64,000 nt of DNA from Pseudobutyrivibrio ruminis (GTDB lineage Bacteria > Bacillota > Clostridia > Lachnospirales > Lachnospiraceae): NCBI RefSeq assembly GCF_015057245.1, contig NZ_SVET01000003.1, forward strand, positions 62,001-126,000, read 5' to 3'. A program made the position numbers and the translations under genes. The number at the start of each line of letters is the position of its first letter. Position 1 is the stretch's first letter. Positions 34,086 to 42,440 of the stretch are shown here, in pieces. Below the pieces are notes generated by a model, which ran no database searches, was not told the DNA's origin, and saw only the letters and a program-made list of their open reading frames with translations.

Positions 34086-34529
34086 TTATTCTTCACCAAT
34101 TCCTTGCATAGCCTTATCCAGTAGCTTCTTTAACTGAGCCTTTTCCTCATCTGAAAGATTTAGACACCCTTTCATTTGAGCTGGAACCTTTTTAGCTTTT
34201 TCTTTTAATGCCTGTCCCTCATCTGTAAGCTTAATAACAAGCTTTCTTTCATCCTTTTCAGATCTTCCTCTGGTAATCATGCCTTGCTTTTCTAATCTCT
34301 TTAAAAGTGGAGCCAAAGTACCTGAATCCAAATGTACGCACTTTCCAATTTCTCCTTCAGTCAAATCGCCAGCCTGCCATAAAGCCATCATGACAATATA
34401 CTGGGTGTAGGTAAGATTAAGTTCCTCAAGAGGCTTTCTATACTTACGTACAACCTCCTTAGCATATGCATACAATGGAAAACAAAGCTGATTCTCCAAA
34501 CATAATACCTTGTCCGATGTTTTTGTCAT
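34086..34529 (-). CDS. OhrR-type MarR-family regulator
   Basis: 147-residue winged-helix repressor. CLENQLCFPLYAYAKEV closely resembles the OhrR N-terminus, where the Cys (here Cys16) is the organic-peroxide sensor; the nearby Tyr residues (LNLTYTQYIVM) and HLDSGTLAPLLKRLE recognition helix also fit. A second Cys at position 10 is present. No ohr gene is adjacent. A palindrome resembling OhrR operators lies upstream, so autoregulation by peroxide is inferred. Confidence 0.82.
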   Translation of the reverse strand: MTKTSDKVLCLENQLCFPLYAYAKEVVRKYRKPLEELNLTYTQYIVMMALWQAGDLTEGEIGKCVHLDSGTLAPLLKRLEKQGMITRGRSEKDERKLVIKLTDEGQALKEKAKKVPAQMKGCLNLSDEEKAQLKKLLDKAMQGIGEE

Positions 34530-34559
34530 TTTATACTCTCCTATAATTCGTTCACATTA

Positions 34560-34575
34560 GTATTGTGTACAATAA
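34560..34575. promoter_or_regulatory. Candidate OhrR operator
   Basis: TATTGTGTACAATA has ATTGT/ACAAT arms with a 2-base centre, like the known TTGTATACAA-type OhrR sites. It lies 33 bases upstream of the regulator gene, downstream of a possible TTGATA -35. Confidence 0.6.
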
Positions 34576-34659
34576 TAATGTATCAACGATATTACAGAAA
34601 GTCGATATATAGCTAAACGCAAATACTAAATCATTTTGCATTGATTTAATTTTACAAAA

Positions 34660-35211
34660 TTAAGCGCAGATAAATGGACGTATTTCATTAGGGGCGAATT
34701 CCTGTATAATACCGGCTAGTTTATCGCATGGCATTGGATTTGGTTCCAATAGCCAGCCACATACATACTGGCAAATGCCACATACGTACATCTTAATCAA
34801 TGCCATCATTTCATCAGATAACTCATCTTTTCCTGTTTTACTTTTCACTTCTTTTACAAGTAAATCACGGTTTGTATTGGCCATCTGAAAAACAAAAGAA
34901 TCCATCCCCTTGGTATTCTTTAATGCGTTGATTATAAAAGACTTGTTGTCCATAAAATACTGTAGATTACAACTAATTGTATCCTTCCATGTCCAGCCAT
35001 CTTTCCCCACGTTTTTAATATGCTTTTGCGCTTCCTGCAAATAAATCCAGGTAATCAAATCATATTTGTCCCTAAAATGATTGTAAAAAGTAGGCTGTGT
35101 CATTCCACAATTATCAGTGATATTTGTAATCGTAATTTTATTAATTGGTTTTTTCTCTGCCAACTCTTTGAAAGATTCCGCCAAAATTTCTTTTGTTGAC
35201 ATCCTGTGCAT
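34660..35211 (-). CDS. TetR-family regulator (DhaS-like C-terminus)
   Basis: 183-residue repressor. The N-terminal helix-turn-helix reads KITITNITDNCGMTQPTFYNHF, which is the TetR recognition pattern; the C-terminal half matches the TetR_C_8 type found in DhaS-like regulators. GGGGGAG precedes the ATG at 35211. No metabolic partner is next to it. A second protein of the same type lies at 59729. The ligand is unknown. Confidence 0.82.
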   Translation of the reverse strand: MHRMSTKEILAESFKELAEKKPINKITITNITDNCGMTQPTFYNHFRDKYDLITWIYLQEAQKHIKNVGKDGWTWKDTISCNLQYFMDNKSFIINALKNTKGMDSFVFQMANTNRDLLVKEVKSKTGKDELSDEMMALIKMYVCGICQYVCGWLLEPNPMPCDKLAGIIQEFAPNEIRPFICA

Positions 35212-35316
35212 AGCCTCTCCCCCTTCCTACTATGCTTATTTTACCAATATTTTTCTTGCAACTTCAATACCAACTTTATATTGTGCAATTCACATAATTT
35301 AGCTATGACTTCTTCC

Positions 35317-35427
35317 TGACAAAAAATGTAATTGTCAGCAAGAATCCTGCTTTGCAGGACAAGAAAATAGATGAATCTATTTTCTTGGTATTTACGATTT
35401 CTGTTTTTCTGATGAAAAACAGAAATC
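35317..35427. repeat. Cluster of four perfect hairpins
   Basis: Four inverted repeats follow each other in the 300-base gap between divergent genes: TGACAA/TTGTCA (35317-35337), TCCTGC/GCAGGA (35345-35359), CAAGAAAATAGAT/ATCTATTTTCTTG (35360-35387, 13-bp arms) and GATTTCTGTTTTTC/GAAAAACAGAAATC (35396-35427, 14-bp arms). No gene was seen here. The tail of the fourth is not T-rich, so these are not simple terminators. Confidence 0.65.
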
Positions 35428-35511
35428 TATACAATTCATCAATATTACGTGATATACTCTTTAATTGTATGATATGTGTTTGGGGAATAATCAAGATTTA
35501 GGAGACCCATT

Positions 35512-36375
35512 ATGACTAAAAATAACAAACTCAAGGGAATCATTTGTATTCTATTAGCCGCTGTTGGCTTTTCACTTATGACATTTTTCGTCCGTATTTC
35601 CGGTGATTTGCCTACAATGCAAAAGGCATTCTTTAGAAATTTTGTAGCTATGTTTGTTGCCATAGCAGCTCTTCTGAAGGCAAACGTAGGAATTAAAGTT
35701 GAAAGACCAAACATTCCACCTTTGTTTGCAAGATGTTTTTTCGGAACATCAGGACTTATTGCAAACTTCTATGCTATCGATAGATTAGGAATTGCCGACG
35801 CCAACATGCTAAATAAGCTATCACCATTCTTTGCTATTATTCTTTCTATTTTTATTTTGAAGGAATACCCAAAGCGTGTTGATATTGCAGCTACTATCAT
35901 CGCTTTTATTGGCGCATTATTCATCATCAGACCAACAGGCCTTATAACAGAAACTGTTCCTGCACTCATCGGCCTATTTGGTGGCTTTGGCGCAGGAACA
36001 GCATATGTTTGTGTCCGCAAGCTTGGACAACAGGGTGTAAAAACTCCTGTTATTGTATTTTATTTTTCGTTCTTTTCATGTGTAGTGACTCTGCCATTTT
36101 TAATAACAGATTTTACACCAATGAATCCAACACAATTGCTTTGCCTGCTTATGGCTGGCGTAAGCGCATCACTTGGACAGTTCTCAATCACCACTGCTTA
36201 CAAATACGCTCCTGCAAAAGAGATTTCTGTATTTGATTACACACAGGTTGTATTTGCAGCCATCCTTGGAATAATCTTCCTTGGTGAGATTCCTTCAATC
36301 CTCAGTATTGCAGGATATGCCATCATCATCGGTGTTGCAGTATTTAGATGGTACATGAATCTAAAAACTGAATAG
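35512..36375 (+). CDS. EamA-type DMT family transporter
   Basis: 287-residue drug/metabolite transporter with about ten membrane segments in two EamA repeats (residues 1-140 and 150-285). Family traits include FRNFVAMFV near the first repeat, NMLNKLSPFFAIILSIFIL and the closing FGVAVFRWYM-like end. GGAGAC precedes the ATG. It is convergent with the VanZ-VOC gene (2 bases between stops). The substrate is unknown. Confidence 0.88.
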   Translation: MTKNNKLKGIICILLAAVGFSLMTFFVRISGDLPTMQKAFFRNFVAMFVAIAALLKANVGIKVERPNIPPLFARCFFGTSGLIANFYAIDRLGIADANMLNKLSPFFAIILSIFILKEYPKRVDIAATIIAFIGALFIIRPTGLITETVPALIGLFGGFGAGTAYVCVRKLGQQGVKTPVIVFYFSFFSCVVTLPFLITDFTPMNPTQLLCLLMAGVSASLGQFSITTAYKYAPAKEISVFDYTQVVFAAILGIIFLGEIPSILSIAGYAIIIGVAVFRWYMNLKTE

Positions 36376-36377
36376 AA

Positions 36378-37421
36378 TTAGGTTTCAAGAAAAATAACCT
36401 TAGTATTGTCCGGGCCCATCACAGTCAATGTTCTATGATTTGTGTATGGGTCCGTTCCACATTCACTTGTTATATTTGCCTTATCTAATCTTCGCTTTAT
36501 ACCATCCATATTGTGGTGTGCAAGCACTATAGTCTGGGACGGTATAGCATTCTGCTTGTTCAAACAATGTACTTCCAAGGAAGTTCTTCCCATTGATAGA
36601 AGTAAGTTTGTCTGCGTAACATCCTTTGGAATAATAATCTTCTTAATCTGGAATCCTAAATCTTTTACATAGAAATTCCAAATCTCATCCTCATCTGTAG
36701 CTTGGATGATTACACGATTAATTGCAAGCTTCTTTGAAAATGGAAAAAGGACTCCATTTTTCGCCAGCTTCTTCCATCGCTTGTAGTACTTAAAATCCTT
36801 TCTCCACTCTGGATTTGTAAGAGTGTACGCACGATGCATATACAACGCTATTCCAATAAATCCGCCAAATGTATCTGCTATAACATCCGCAGTATCATAT
36901 GTTCCACGCTTTGTGATAAGCTGCAAATTCTCGATTACAATAGAGGAAACAAAACACATTATAAGTGATCTGCTCCACGCGTGATTTCTGAACCATCTGA
37001 AAATATATGGAAGCAAGTACCCCATAGGGATGAACACCATAACATTAAGGTAAAACTCGATAAACTCTTCCTCTGGAAGCTCGATATCTTGCCATGTCAT
37101 AGTGAAAATACTAAAGCCCGCATTGCGAACTACATAATCTGGATTTGGAGTTCTTGCAAGAAATACTAAATAGAAAAGGAAAAATAGATAAACTACAAAG
37201 GCCAGCCAAAGAATCAGCTTTCTGATGATGGCGCTTTTATCTGCGTTTTTACTTGAACTAACGCCGCCCTGTAGATTTAAACCGATTTTGTTACAGATTT
37301 TATTATCAAAAAAAGGTAATAGATAGGCGAGGAGCAAAGCTATGATAGTTGCTCCTACGACTATTATTACATTTGAAATCCAATTATTCGCATAAAAATC
37401 ATAAAAACTATTAAGTTCCAA
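36378..37421 (-). CDS. VanZ-like membrane protein fused to a VOC domain
   Basis: 347-residue fusion. Residues about 1-40 contain a membrane segment, 65-200 match the VanZ family (FYLNVMVFIPMGYLLP, RGTYDTADVIADTFGGFIG), and from about 245 the cytoplasmic part reads as a glyoxalase/VOC module (INRVIIQATDEDEIWNFYVK, SLEVHCL, VMGPDNTKVIFLE). VanZ-family proteins can affect teicoplanin sensitivity; a VOC tail might bind a small ligand. The joint function is unknown. No stop or frameshift lies between the two parts. Confidence 0.8.
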   Translation of the reverse strand: MELNSFYDFYANNWISNVIIVVGATIIALLLAYLLPFFDNKICNKIGLNLQGGVSSSKNADKSAIIRKLILWLAFVVYLFFLFYLVFLARTPNPDYVVRNAGFSIFTMTWQDIELPEEEFIEFYLNVMVFIPMGYLLPYIFRWFRNHAWSRSLIMCFVSSIVIENLQLITKRGTYDTADVIADTFGGFIGIALYMHRAYTLTNPEWRKDFKYYKRWKKLAKNGVLFPFSKKLAINRVIIQATDEDEIWNFYVKDLGFQIKKIIIPKDVTQTNLLLSMGRTSLEVHCLNKQNAIPSQTIVLAHHNMDGIKRRLDKANITSECGTDPYTNHRTLTVMGPDNTKVIFLET

Positions 37422-37523
37422 TTATTGTCTCCAATCTAAAAGCAGTACTTGTATTGTAAAAAGTATACTTAGTAATTGTCAACAATTTGTGTATAAGGCA
37501 ACAGATTATTTATTTAATCTGTT

Positions 37524-38180
37524 TTATAGATGCTCTTTTCGCATCATAAAAAAAGCTAATAGTAATAACATACTTGATATTAAAATACACCTATATCCTA
37601 AATTTATAGATAAAATACCGCCAATACCTGCTCCTATCGCAAATATGATAATAATGCCATAGTAGTGCATTGCCTTTTTTAAAGCACCTTTTTCATGGTT
37701 TCTAAGGTAAACTGATAGGCTCTCTGTACCGCTTCTCAGGTTGCCAATGCACATGGTGCTTGCATATGGATATCCGTTGACCTTTCTAAAAGACTGGACT
37801 TGCATAGCACATGCTAAGGATACTAAAACATTTGCCAGTACATTTAAAGAAGCTGGCACAAATGCTACAGCCGATAATACTATAATCTCTATCAAAAGTA
37901 TTATCTGACGCCAATGAATCTTTTTAGCATTTCGATAATGGAAGCTGACTTGCTCTGCAATAAGTATTCCTACTGCAAAAGAAAGAATAGGCAATAAGTA
38001 ATGCAGCCCCTTTGCCCACTCTCTTTGCATTAAATGCTGAGACATAAGAACTATATTTCCTGTTTGAGCATTTGCAAATACCTTATCCCTAAGATTGTAG
38101 GTGTAGGCATCCTGAAAGCCTCCTGAAGCAGAAACTATAGCGCTTAGTAAGAATGATTCAGATGTTTGTCGTGACTTCAT
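37524..38180 (-). CDS. YoaK family (DUF1275) membrane protein
   Basis: 218-residue integral membrane protein with about six segments. The family marks are SASGGFQDAYTYNLRDKVFA near the N-terminus, NAQTGNIVLM, and CAMQVQSFRKVNGYPYASTM in the middle. The function of this widespread family is unknown. It starts 6 bases after alkD ends, and this gene with alkD and the sodium symporter form a likely transcription unit. Confidence 0.88.
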   Translation of the reverse strand: MKSRQTSESFLLSAIVSASGGFQDAYTYNLRDKVFANAQTGNIVLMSQHLMQREWAKGLHYLLPILSFAVGILIAEQVSFHYRNAKKIHWRQIILLIEIIVLSAVAFVPASLNVLANVLVSLACAMQVQSFRKVNGYPYASTMCIGNLRSGTESLSVYLRNHEKGALKKAMHYYGIIIIFAIGAGIGGILSINLGYRCILISSMLLLLAFFMMRKEHL

Positions 38181-38186
38181 AGTTTA

Positions 38187-38873
38187 TTACTTCCGTTTTA
38201 ATGATTTAAGATACTGTTTGTGTTCATCACTGACTCTATAGCTTTCAATTGACTTTTGAATAGCTTTGTTATGAGTCCATTTATCAAGCACATTATTTTC
38301 TATGTATGGTAACGCCGCATCATACTGCTTAGCAAGAGCTGTGGCGAAATACCATGCTATAGCCATATTTATGTAGTATTCATCAGATTTGACTGATGCA
38401 ACTATTCTCAAATATTCTTCATTAAAGTCTTCATCTAAAAAATGGGACATGTATGAAACAATAGCAAACCTGATTGTATAGGTATCATTTGTACCAATCC
38501 ATTTTAAAAGCTGACCAGGCAACAAATCATGATTCTTTTTGAAGCACTTTGGTGACATTTGGTCACATGTAGCCCAGTTGTCTACGTATGGCAAAAACTG
38601 ATTAAGCCTAGATATACACTCATCATAATCCTTGATTTCACTAATCAAGAAGGCATGAATCTGATTTTCATCAAAATACTGATGTGGCAAATCATCAAGA
38701 AAATCTACCACATCCTCTCGCTTAATATAACCTTTTGCAAGCTTTCGAAGGATTGGCGTACGTACTCCAATAGCCGAACCTTCTGCAATAGTAGGTGTAA
38801 GCTTGCTTTGAAAATCTCTATATTTAATATCCTGGTTTGCAAATAAATCTGCTCTGATTTCTTCTGTTATCAT
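38187..38873 (-). CDS. DNA alkylation repair protein AlkD-like
   Basis: 228-residue HEAT-repeat DNA glycosylase of the AlkD family, which removes bulky or charged alkylated purines. GVRTPILRKLAKGY and QYFDENQIHAFLI are at the N-terminal side, and LPYVDNWATCDQMSPKCF and the YYINMAIAWYFATAL block contain the aromatic and acidic residues of the substrate cleft. It lies 5 bases after the symporter gene. Confidence 0.88.
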   Translation of the reverse strand: MITEEIRADLFANQDIKYRDFQSKLTPTIAEGSAIGVRTPILRKLAKGYIKREDVVDFLDDLPHQYFDENQIHAFLISEIKDYDECISRLNQFLPYVDNWATCDQMSPKCFKKNHDLLPGQLLKWIGTNDTYTIRFAIVSYMSHFLDEDFNEEYLRIVASVKSDEYYINMAIAWYFATALAKQYDAALPYIENNVLDKWTHNKAIQKSIESYRVSDEHKQYLKSLKRK

Positions 38874-38878
38874 ATGTT

Positions 38879-40246
38879 TTACATTGAAATAATCCCAAAC
38901 ACGTTAAGTATAGCACTAATCAAAATAATAACAACAAACAGTGGGCAAAGGAATTTAATCATGAAAGAGAATACTGCCTTTCTCTTAAATGGATGGTTCT
39001 CCTGCTCAACTTCTGCTTCAAGTCTTTCTACTGTCATAAACTTAGTAACAAGCATGCATGTAGCAAACGCTGCTATAGGCATCATCACTGAGTTTGTAAG
39101 GAAATCAAAGAAATCCAAGAACTGCATGCCAATGATTTTAACATTTGCAAGTGGTCCATTTCCAAGTGATGATAAGCTTCCGAGAACAACCATGATAACA
39201 GCCATAACGTTTGTTCCAAACTTTCTGCTCCACTTGAATTCATCCTCAAATGTGGAAACTGCACTTTCTGTAAGTGCAATAGCGCTTGTAACTGCAGCAA
39301 ATAAAACAAGTGCAAAGAAAAGAATACCGATAATTCTTCCAAATCCCATGCTGGCAAAAATCTTTGGCATGGTAATAAACATAAGGGATGGGCCAGCATT
39401 TAATGTGCTTTCATCTCCACCTGAGAAAGCAAACACAGTTGGGATAATCATAAGGCTTGCCATAATTGCAATTGCAGTATCAAAAATCTCTACCTGTTTT
39501 GTTGATTCCTCAATGCTAACTTCCTTCTTTACATAAGAACCAAATGTAATAAGAATACCCATGGCAATTGATAGAGAATAAAACATCTGCCCCATAGCAG
39601 TAACAATTGTCATGATAGAAAAATGCTTAAAATTAGGAATGAACAAATACTTTACTCCACCAAGCGCACCCGGTCTTGTTACTGAGTAAATACAAATAAT
39701 AATGGCAAGAACTACCAGGATTGGCATAACGAACTTTGATACTCGCTCGATACCATTTTCAACTCCCTTGTAAATAACAAATAAAACTAATATCGTAAAT
39801 ACGATAAACCAAAACTCTGCATCATATCCATTTGTAATGAAATCTACAAAGAATGTGTCTGAAGCGATTTCATTTACATCTGCTATAATATATTCAAATA
39901 GATACTTACATACCCAGCCACCGATAACAGAATAATAAGGAACGATAAGAATTGGAATGATTGCATTAATCCATCCTCCTAATCCCATTATTTTGTTGTG
40001 ACTTAAATCCTTGAATGCCCCGACTGGGCTTTTGCTTGTAGCGCGTCCTATTGCAGTCTCTGCAACGATCATTGTGTATCCAAATGTTAAAGCAAGAACT
40101 ATATAAACAATTAAAAAGATTCCTCCTCCATATTTAGCACATAAGTAAGGGAATCTCCAAATATTTCCTAATCCTACTGATGCTCCAGCTGCTGAAAGCA
40201 CAAAACCAATCTTTCCCGAGAAACTACCTCGATTACCTTTCTTCAA
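38879..40246 (-). CDS. Neurotransmitter:sodium symporter family transporter
   Basis: 455-residue secondary transporter, about 11-12 membrane segments, LeuT fold. The first segment GASVGLGNIWRFPYLCAKYGGG is cut here to its key residues GNIWRFPYL, which carry the sodium and substrate sites; the later FFALVLFAAVTSAIAL contains the second sodium site. Members take up amino acids or other amines with sodium. The substrate cannot be read. It heads the unit with alkD and yoaK-like genes. Confidence 0.93.
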   Translation of the reverse strand: MKKGNRGSFSGKIGFVLSAAGASVGLGNIWRFPYLCAKYGGGIFLIVYIVLALTFGYTMIVAETAIGRATSKSPVGAFKDLSHNKIMGLGGWINAIIPILIVPYYSVIGGWVCKYLFEYIIADVNEIASDTFFVDFITNGYDAEFWFIVFTILVLFVIYKGVENGIERVSKFVMPILVVLAIIICIYSVTRPGALGGVKYLFIPNFKHFSIMTIVTAMGQMFYSLSIAMGILITFGSYVKKEVSIEESTKQVEIFDTAIAIMASLMIIPTVFAFSGGDESTLNAGPSLMFITMPKIFASMGFGRIIGILFFALVLFAAVTSAIALTESAVSTFEDEFKWSRKFGTNVMAVIMVVLGSLSSLGNGPLANVKIIGMQFLDFFDFLTNSVMMPIAAFATCMLVTKFMTVERLEAEVEQENHPFKRKAVFSFMIKFLCPLFVVIILISAILNVFGIISM

Positions 40247-40357
40247 TTAATTACTCCTCCATGTTACTTTAATACTTTAAGCTGTTAAACTTGTACAGTA
40301 ACATAGTATAGCAAAAAAAATTGCTTCAAGGAAGAGCCTTGAAGCAAAAATTTAAAC

Positions 40358-40831
40358 TTATATTATATTTTTTATTCTGGTCATTCTTTCATCCAATTCA
40401 TGATACACTGGCTCAAGTGGCCAAGGCATAAGCTCTATGTATTCTCTATCACCTGGATTTAATTTTTCCAGCTTGCTTATAAATCTTTCATCATGTTTGT
40501 ATAGAAGCTTTCCGAAGTCGCATTGGACGTATTTCTTATATGAATTATCAATGTTTTCAGTTACTCTCCTAAAGCTAATTCGTCCAAAACTATCCTGCTC
40601 TTTAACAAAGCTAACCTTTTCGTGGGATGGCTGTGGTTCCTCAAGACAAATCTTTCCAATATTAAGAAAATGCTCCCACATATAGCCTGCAATCTTTTCT
40701 TTGGAAATAGGATAATCAAGCTCATCTGCTATCTGTGATATGGAATATCCAAGATCAGCAAGATGACGTACTGCTCCACCTGCCGCAGCATCATTTATGA
40801 AATTCGATAAAGCTTTATTAAACTCTTTCAT
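40358..40831 (-). CDS. Hypothetical protein
   Basis: 157-residue soluble protein, family not recognised. It starts MKEFNKALSNFINDAAAGGA, with HLADLGYSISQIADELDYPI, which could be a helix-turn-helix-like segment (about 23-42), and ends RMTRIKNII. The start lies 14 bases inside the end of the preceding membrane protein gene, which points to coupling. The plus-strand frames across it are shadows. Confidence 0.65.
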   Translation of the reverse strand: MKEFNKALSNFINDAAAGGAVRHLADLGYSISQIADELDYPISKEKIAGYMWEHFLNIGKICLEEPQPSHEKVSFVKEQDSFGRISFRRVTENIDNSYKKYVQCDFGKLLYKHDERFISKLEKLNPGDREYIELMPWPLEPVYHELDERMTRIKNII

Positions 40832-41558
40832 GACCTTTTCTGTTCTTTATAATACAAAGCTTCTCTTTGCAATTAGTACACTGCAGATGTTTGTTACTTC
40901 CAAACCAAAATGTCTCAGGATGTTTTGCATAGCCCACTTCCCATTTAATAAGGACGATAAGCGCCGTAAAGAAAAGACTCCATGAAAAGAAATTCTTTAT
41001 AAACAGCATTGGGGTAAACATCATGAAATATCCCCAGTCATAGATTCTGCAGTTAATACAGCATTTGTTATGCATGATAAATGACTGAAACGGACAGAAA
41101 ATAAGAATGCATATATAATCGCACAAATAGAAAAATACAGTCAGCATCAACATATCCGCAGCACCTATTAACTTAAAGAGATACAATACTGCAAACACAG
41201 CATTAAATGTCAACCAGACTAGCATTACAATCCAAGCTCTTACATTCATCTGCTGGACAAATTCTAAAAGATTCAGCCTTGAGTATCCCTTCACCTCATT
41301 AAAGGTTTTAACATCACCTTTAAAATAGGCCATAGAAAGATACTTATGAGGAATGATATGCTGAAGCATCATAATCATAAAGATTCCCCACAACACATGC
41401 AGTGGGCTGATACCGTACTCTGAAATGCCAAAGGTAAACTCATGGGTCATAAAACCTACCAACATCTCTTTATGAAAGATGTATGCCCCCAATATAAATA
41501 GGAATACAAAAACTCTGAACCCTAGATTGATTAGAGCTCTTTTCATCATCTTGGTCAT
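40818..41558 (-). CDS. Hypothetical polytopic membrane protein with cysteine motifs
   Basis: 246-residue membrane protein with about five hydrophobic segments. Cysteine groups CCINCRIYDWG (about 168-178) and CTNCKEKLC near the C-terminus suggest metal binding on the cytoplasmic side. The frame opens at 41582, but the ATG at 41558 has GAGAGG upstream. It is coupled to the following hypothetical gene and follows the DUF1653 gene by 39 bases. The function is unknown. Confidence 0.65.
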   Translation of the reverse strand: MTKMMKRALINLGFRVFVFLFILGAYIFHKEMLVGFMTHEFTFGISEYGISPLHVLWGIFMIMMLQHIIPHKYLSMAYFKGDVKTFNEVKGYSRLNLLEFVQQMNVRAWIVMLVWLTFNAVFAVLYLFKLIGAADMLMLTVFFYLCDYICILIFCPFQSFIMHNKCCINCRIYDWGYFMMFTPMLFIKNFFSWSLFFTALIVLIKWEVGYAKHPETFWFGSNKHLQCTNCKEKLCIIKNRKGHERV

Positions 41559-41597
41559 GTAATAATACCTCTCACAAAACATAAACCAATAAATATA

Positions 41598-41846
41598 CTA
41601 ATGATTCTTTTTACTAGCAATCTCCTGAAGCTCAAATCTATATTTCTGAGTAACCTCTGGATACTTTTCATGATCCACTTCGGATAAAAACATTTCCTTT
41701 GGTCTTACCCACAAAGAACCATCATCATACAGCTTGCGATATACTACCATTTCTTCCTGTGTTTCAGAATCCCTAGCTATATCTTCAACCAAATAATAAT
41801 CCCCTTTGAAGTGTTTGTATACTCTGTGTAAAACTAATTCTTGCAT
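41598..41846 (-). CDS. DUF1653 family protein
   Basis: 82-residue protein. HRVYKHFKGDYYLVEDIARDSETQEEMVVYRKLYDDGSLWVRP, here quoted in parts as YKHFKGDYYLV, EEMVVYRKLY and LWVRPKEMFL, fits the DUF1653 pattern throughout. This family of small beta-rich proteins has no established role. It lies at the edge of the att-bounded island, outside it. Confidence 0.85.
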   Translation of the reverse strand: MQELVLHRVYKHFKGDYYLVEDIARDSETQEEMVVYRKLYDDGSLWVRPKEMFLSEVDHEKYPEVTQKYRFELQEIASKKNH

Positions 41847-41907
41847 TGTGAACTCCTTGTAAATAGTATATATATTTATTTTATTACGAGATAAATATTA
41901 CTGCAAA

Positions 41908-41947
41908 TAAAAAAGCTCCAAGGAAGCAAGCTTCCTGGAGCATTTTT
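41908..41947. terminator. Bidirectional terminator, probable original rpsI terminator
   Basis: AAAAAGCTCCAAGGAAG-CAAG-CTTCCTGGAGCATTTTT forms an 11-12-bp stem with one bulged A and T runs on both sides. It lies just outside the left att copy, so before insertion of the island it probably ended rpsI transcription. Confidence 0.7.
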
Positions 41948-41971
41948 GTAGTTGCACAATTTGCAACAATA

Positions 41972-41989
41972 ATTATCTCTTTGAGAACT
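41972..41989. other. Left attachment-site copy (rpsI 3' end duplicate)
   Basis: ATTATCTCTTTGAGAACT here is an exact 18-bp direct repeat of 47170-47187, which is the last codons and stop of rpsI. It marks the left border of the island. The following 240 bases (to 42235) hold a small TTAAGGC-type stretch but no gene I can support. Confidence 0.8.
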
Positions 41990-42235
41990 TTTTGATGTGA
42001 TGAAGTGCCTTATTTAAGGCTTTTTCACCTCAAGTTGCTGTATACCTGCTGCGTACGGTAGAAAGCTCAGGGCTACTGTATGCTGCTGGTGGCAACTTTA
42101 ATAACTGCAATCAAAAATAATACTCTGATTTTACTTTCTACTCATTAAATCTTTGTTTGTCTTTTGTAAGATTATCTTCCGATATAAGTTTACGAACTCT
42201 GATAAGGGAAAATACAAGGGCAAAAAAATCTATAA

Positions 42236-42390
42236 AACAGTATTGATGTTTATACCAGTGCCGGCTCTATGCTTCACATTGACTGCTGGGAAACTGAAAA
42301 GGATTTAAAGACTACACCTGGAGCAGAATGTGCTTTGACATCTCTTGCAATTGATGAGCCATTAGAATATGCAAGGTCTAATCATAAATT
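42236..42390 (+). pseudogene. Remnant resembling a DUF6061-type element gene
   Basis: A plus-strand frame reads SAGSMLHIDCWETEK and LTSLAIDEPLEYAR, resembling short proteins found in conjugative elements of gut Firmicutes (DUF6061-like: a small beta-strand GSM-x-IDC block and an IDEPLEYA block). The frame has a stop before it and loses the pattern after YAR, so the gene is truncated at both ends. Family assignment is from memory of the pattern only. Confidence 0.4.
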
Positions 42391-42440
42391 TATTCTGTAC
42401 CTTTTGCTTATTAGGGTATATAGGATATTTCAACAGACGC

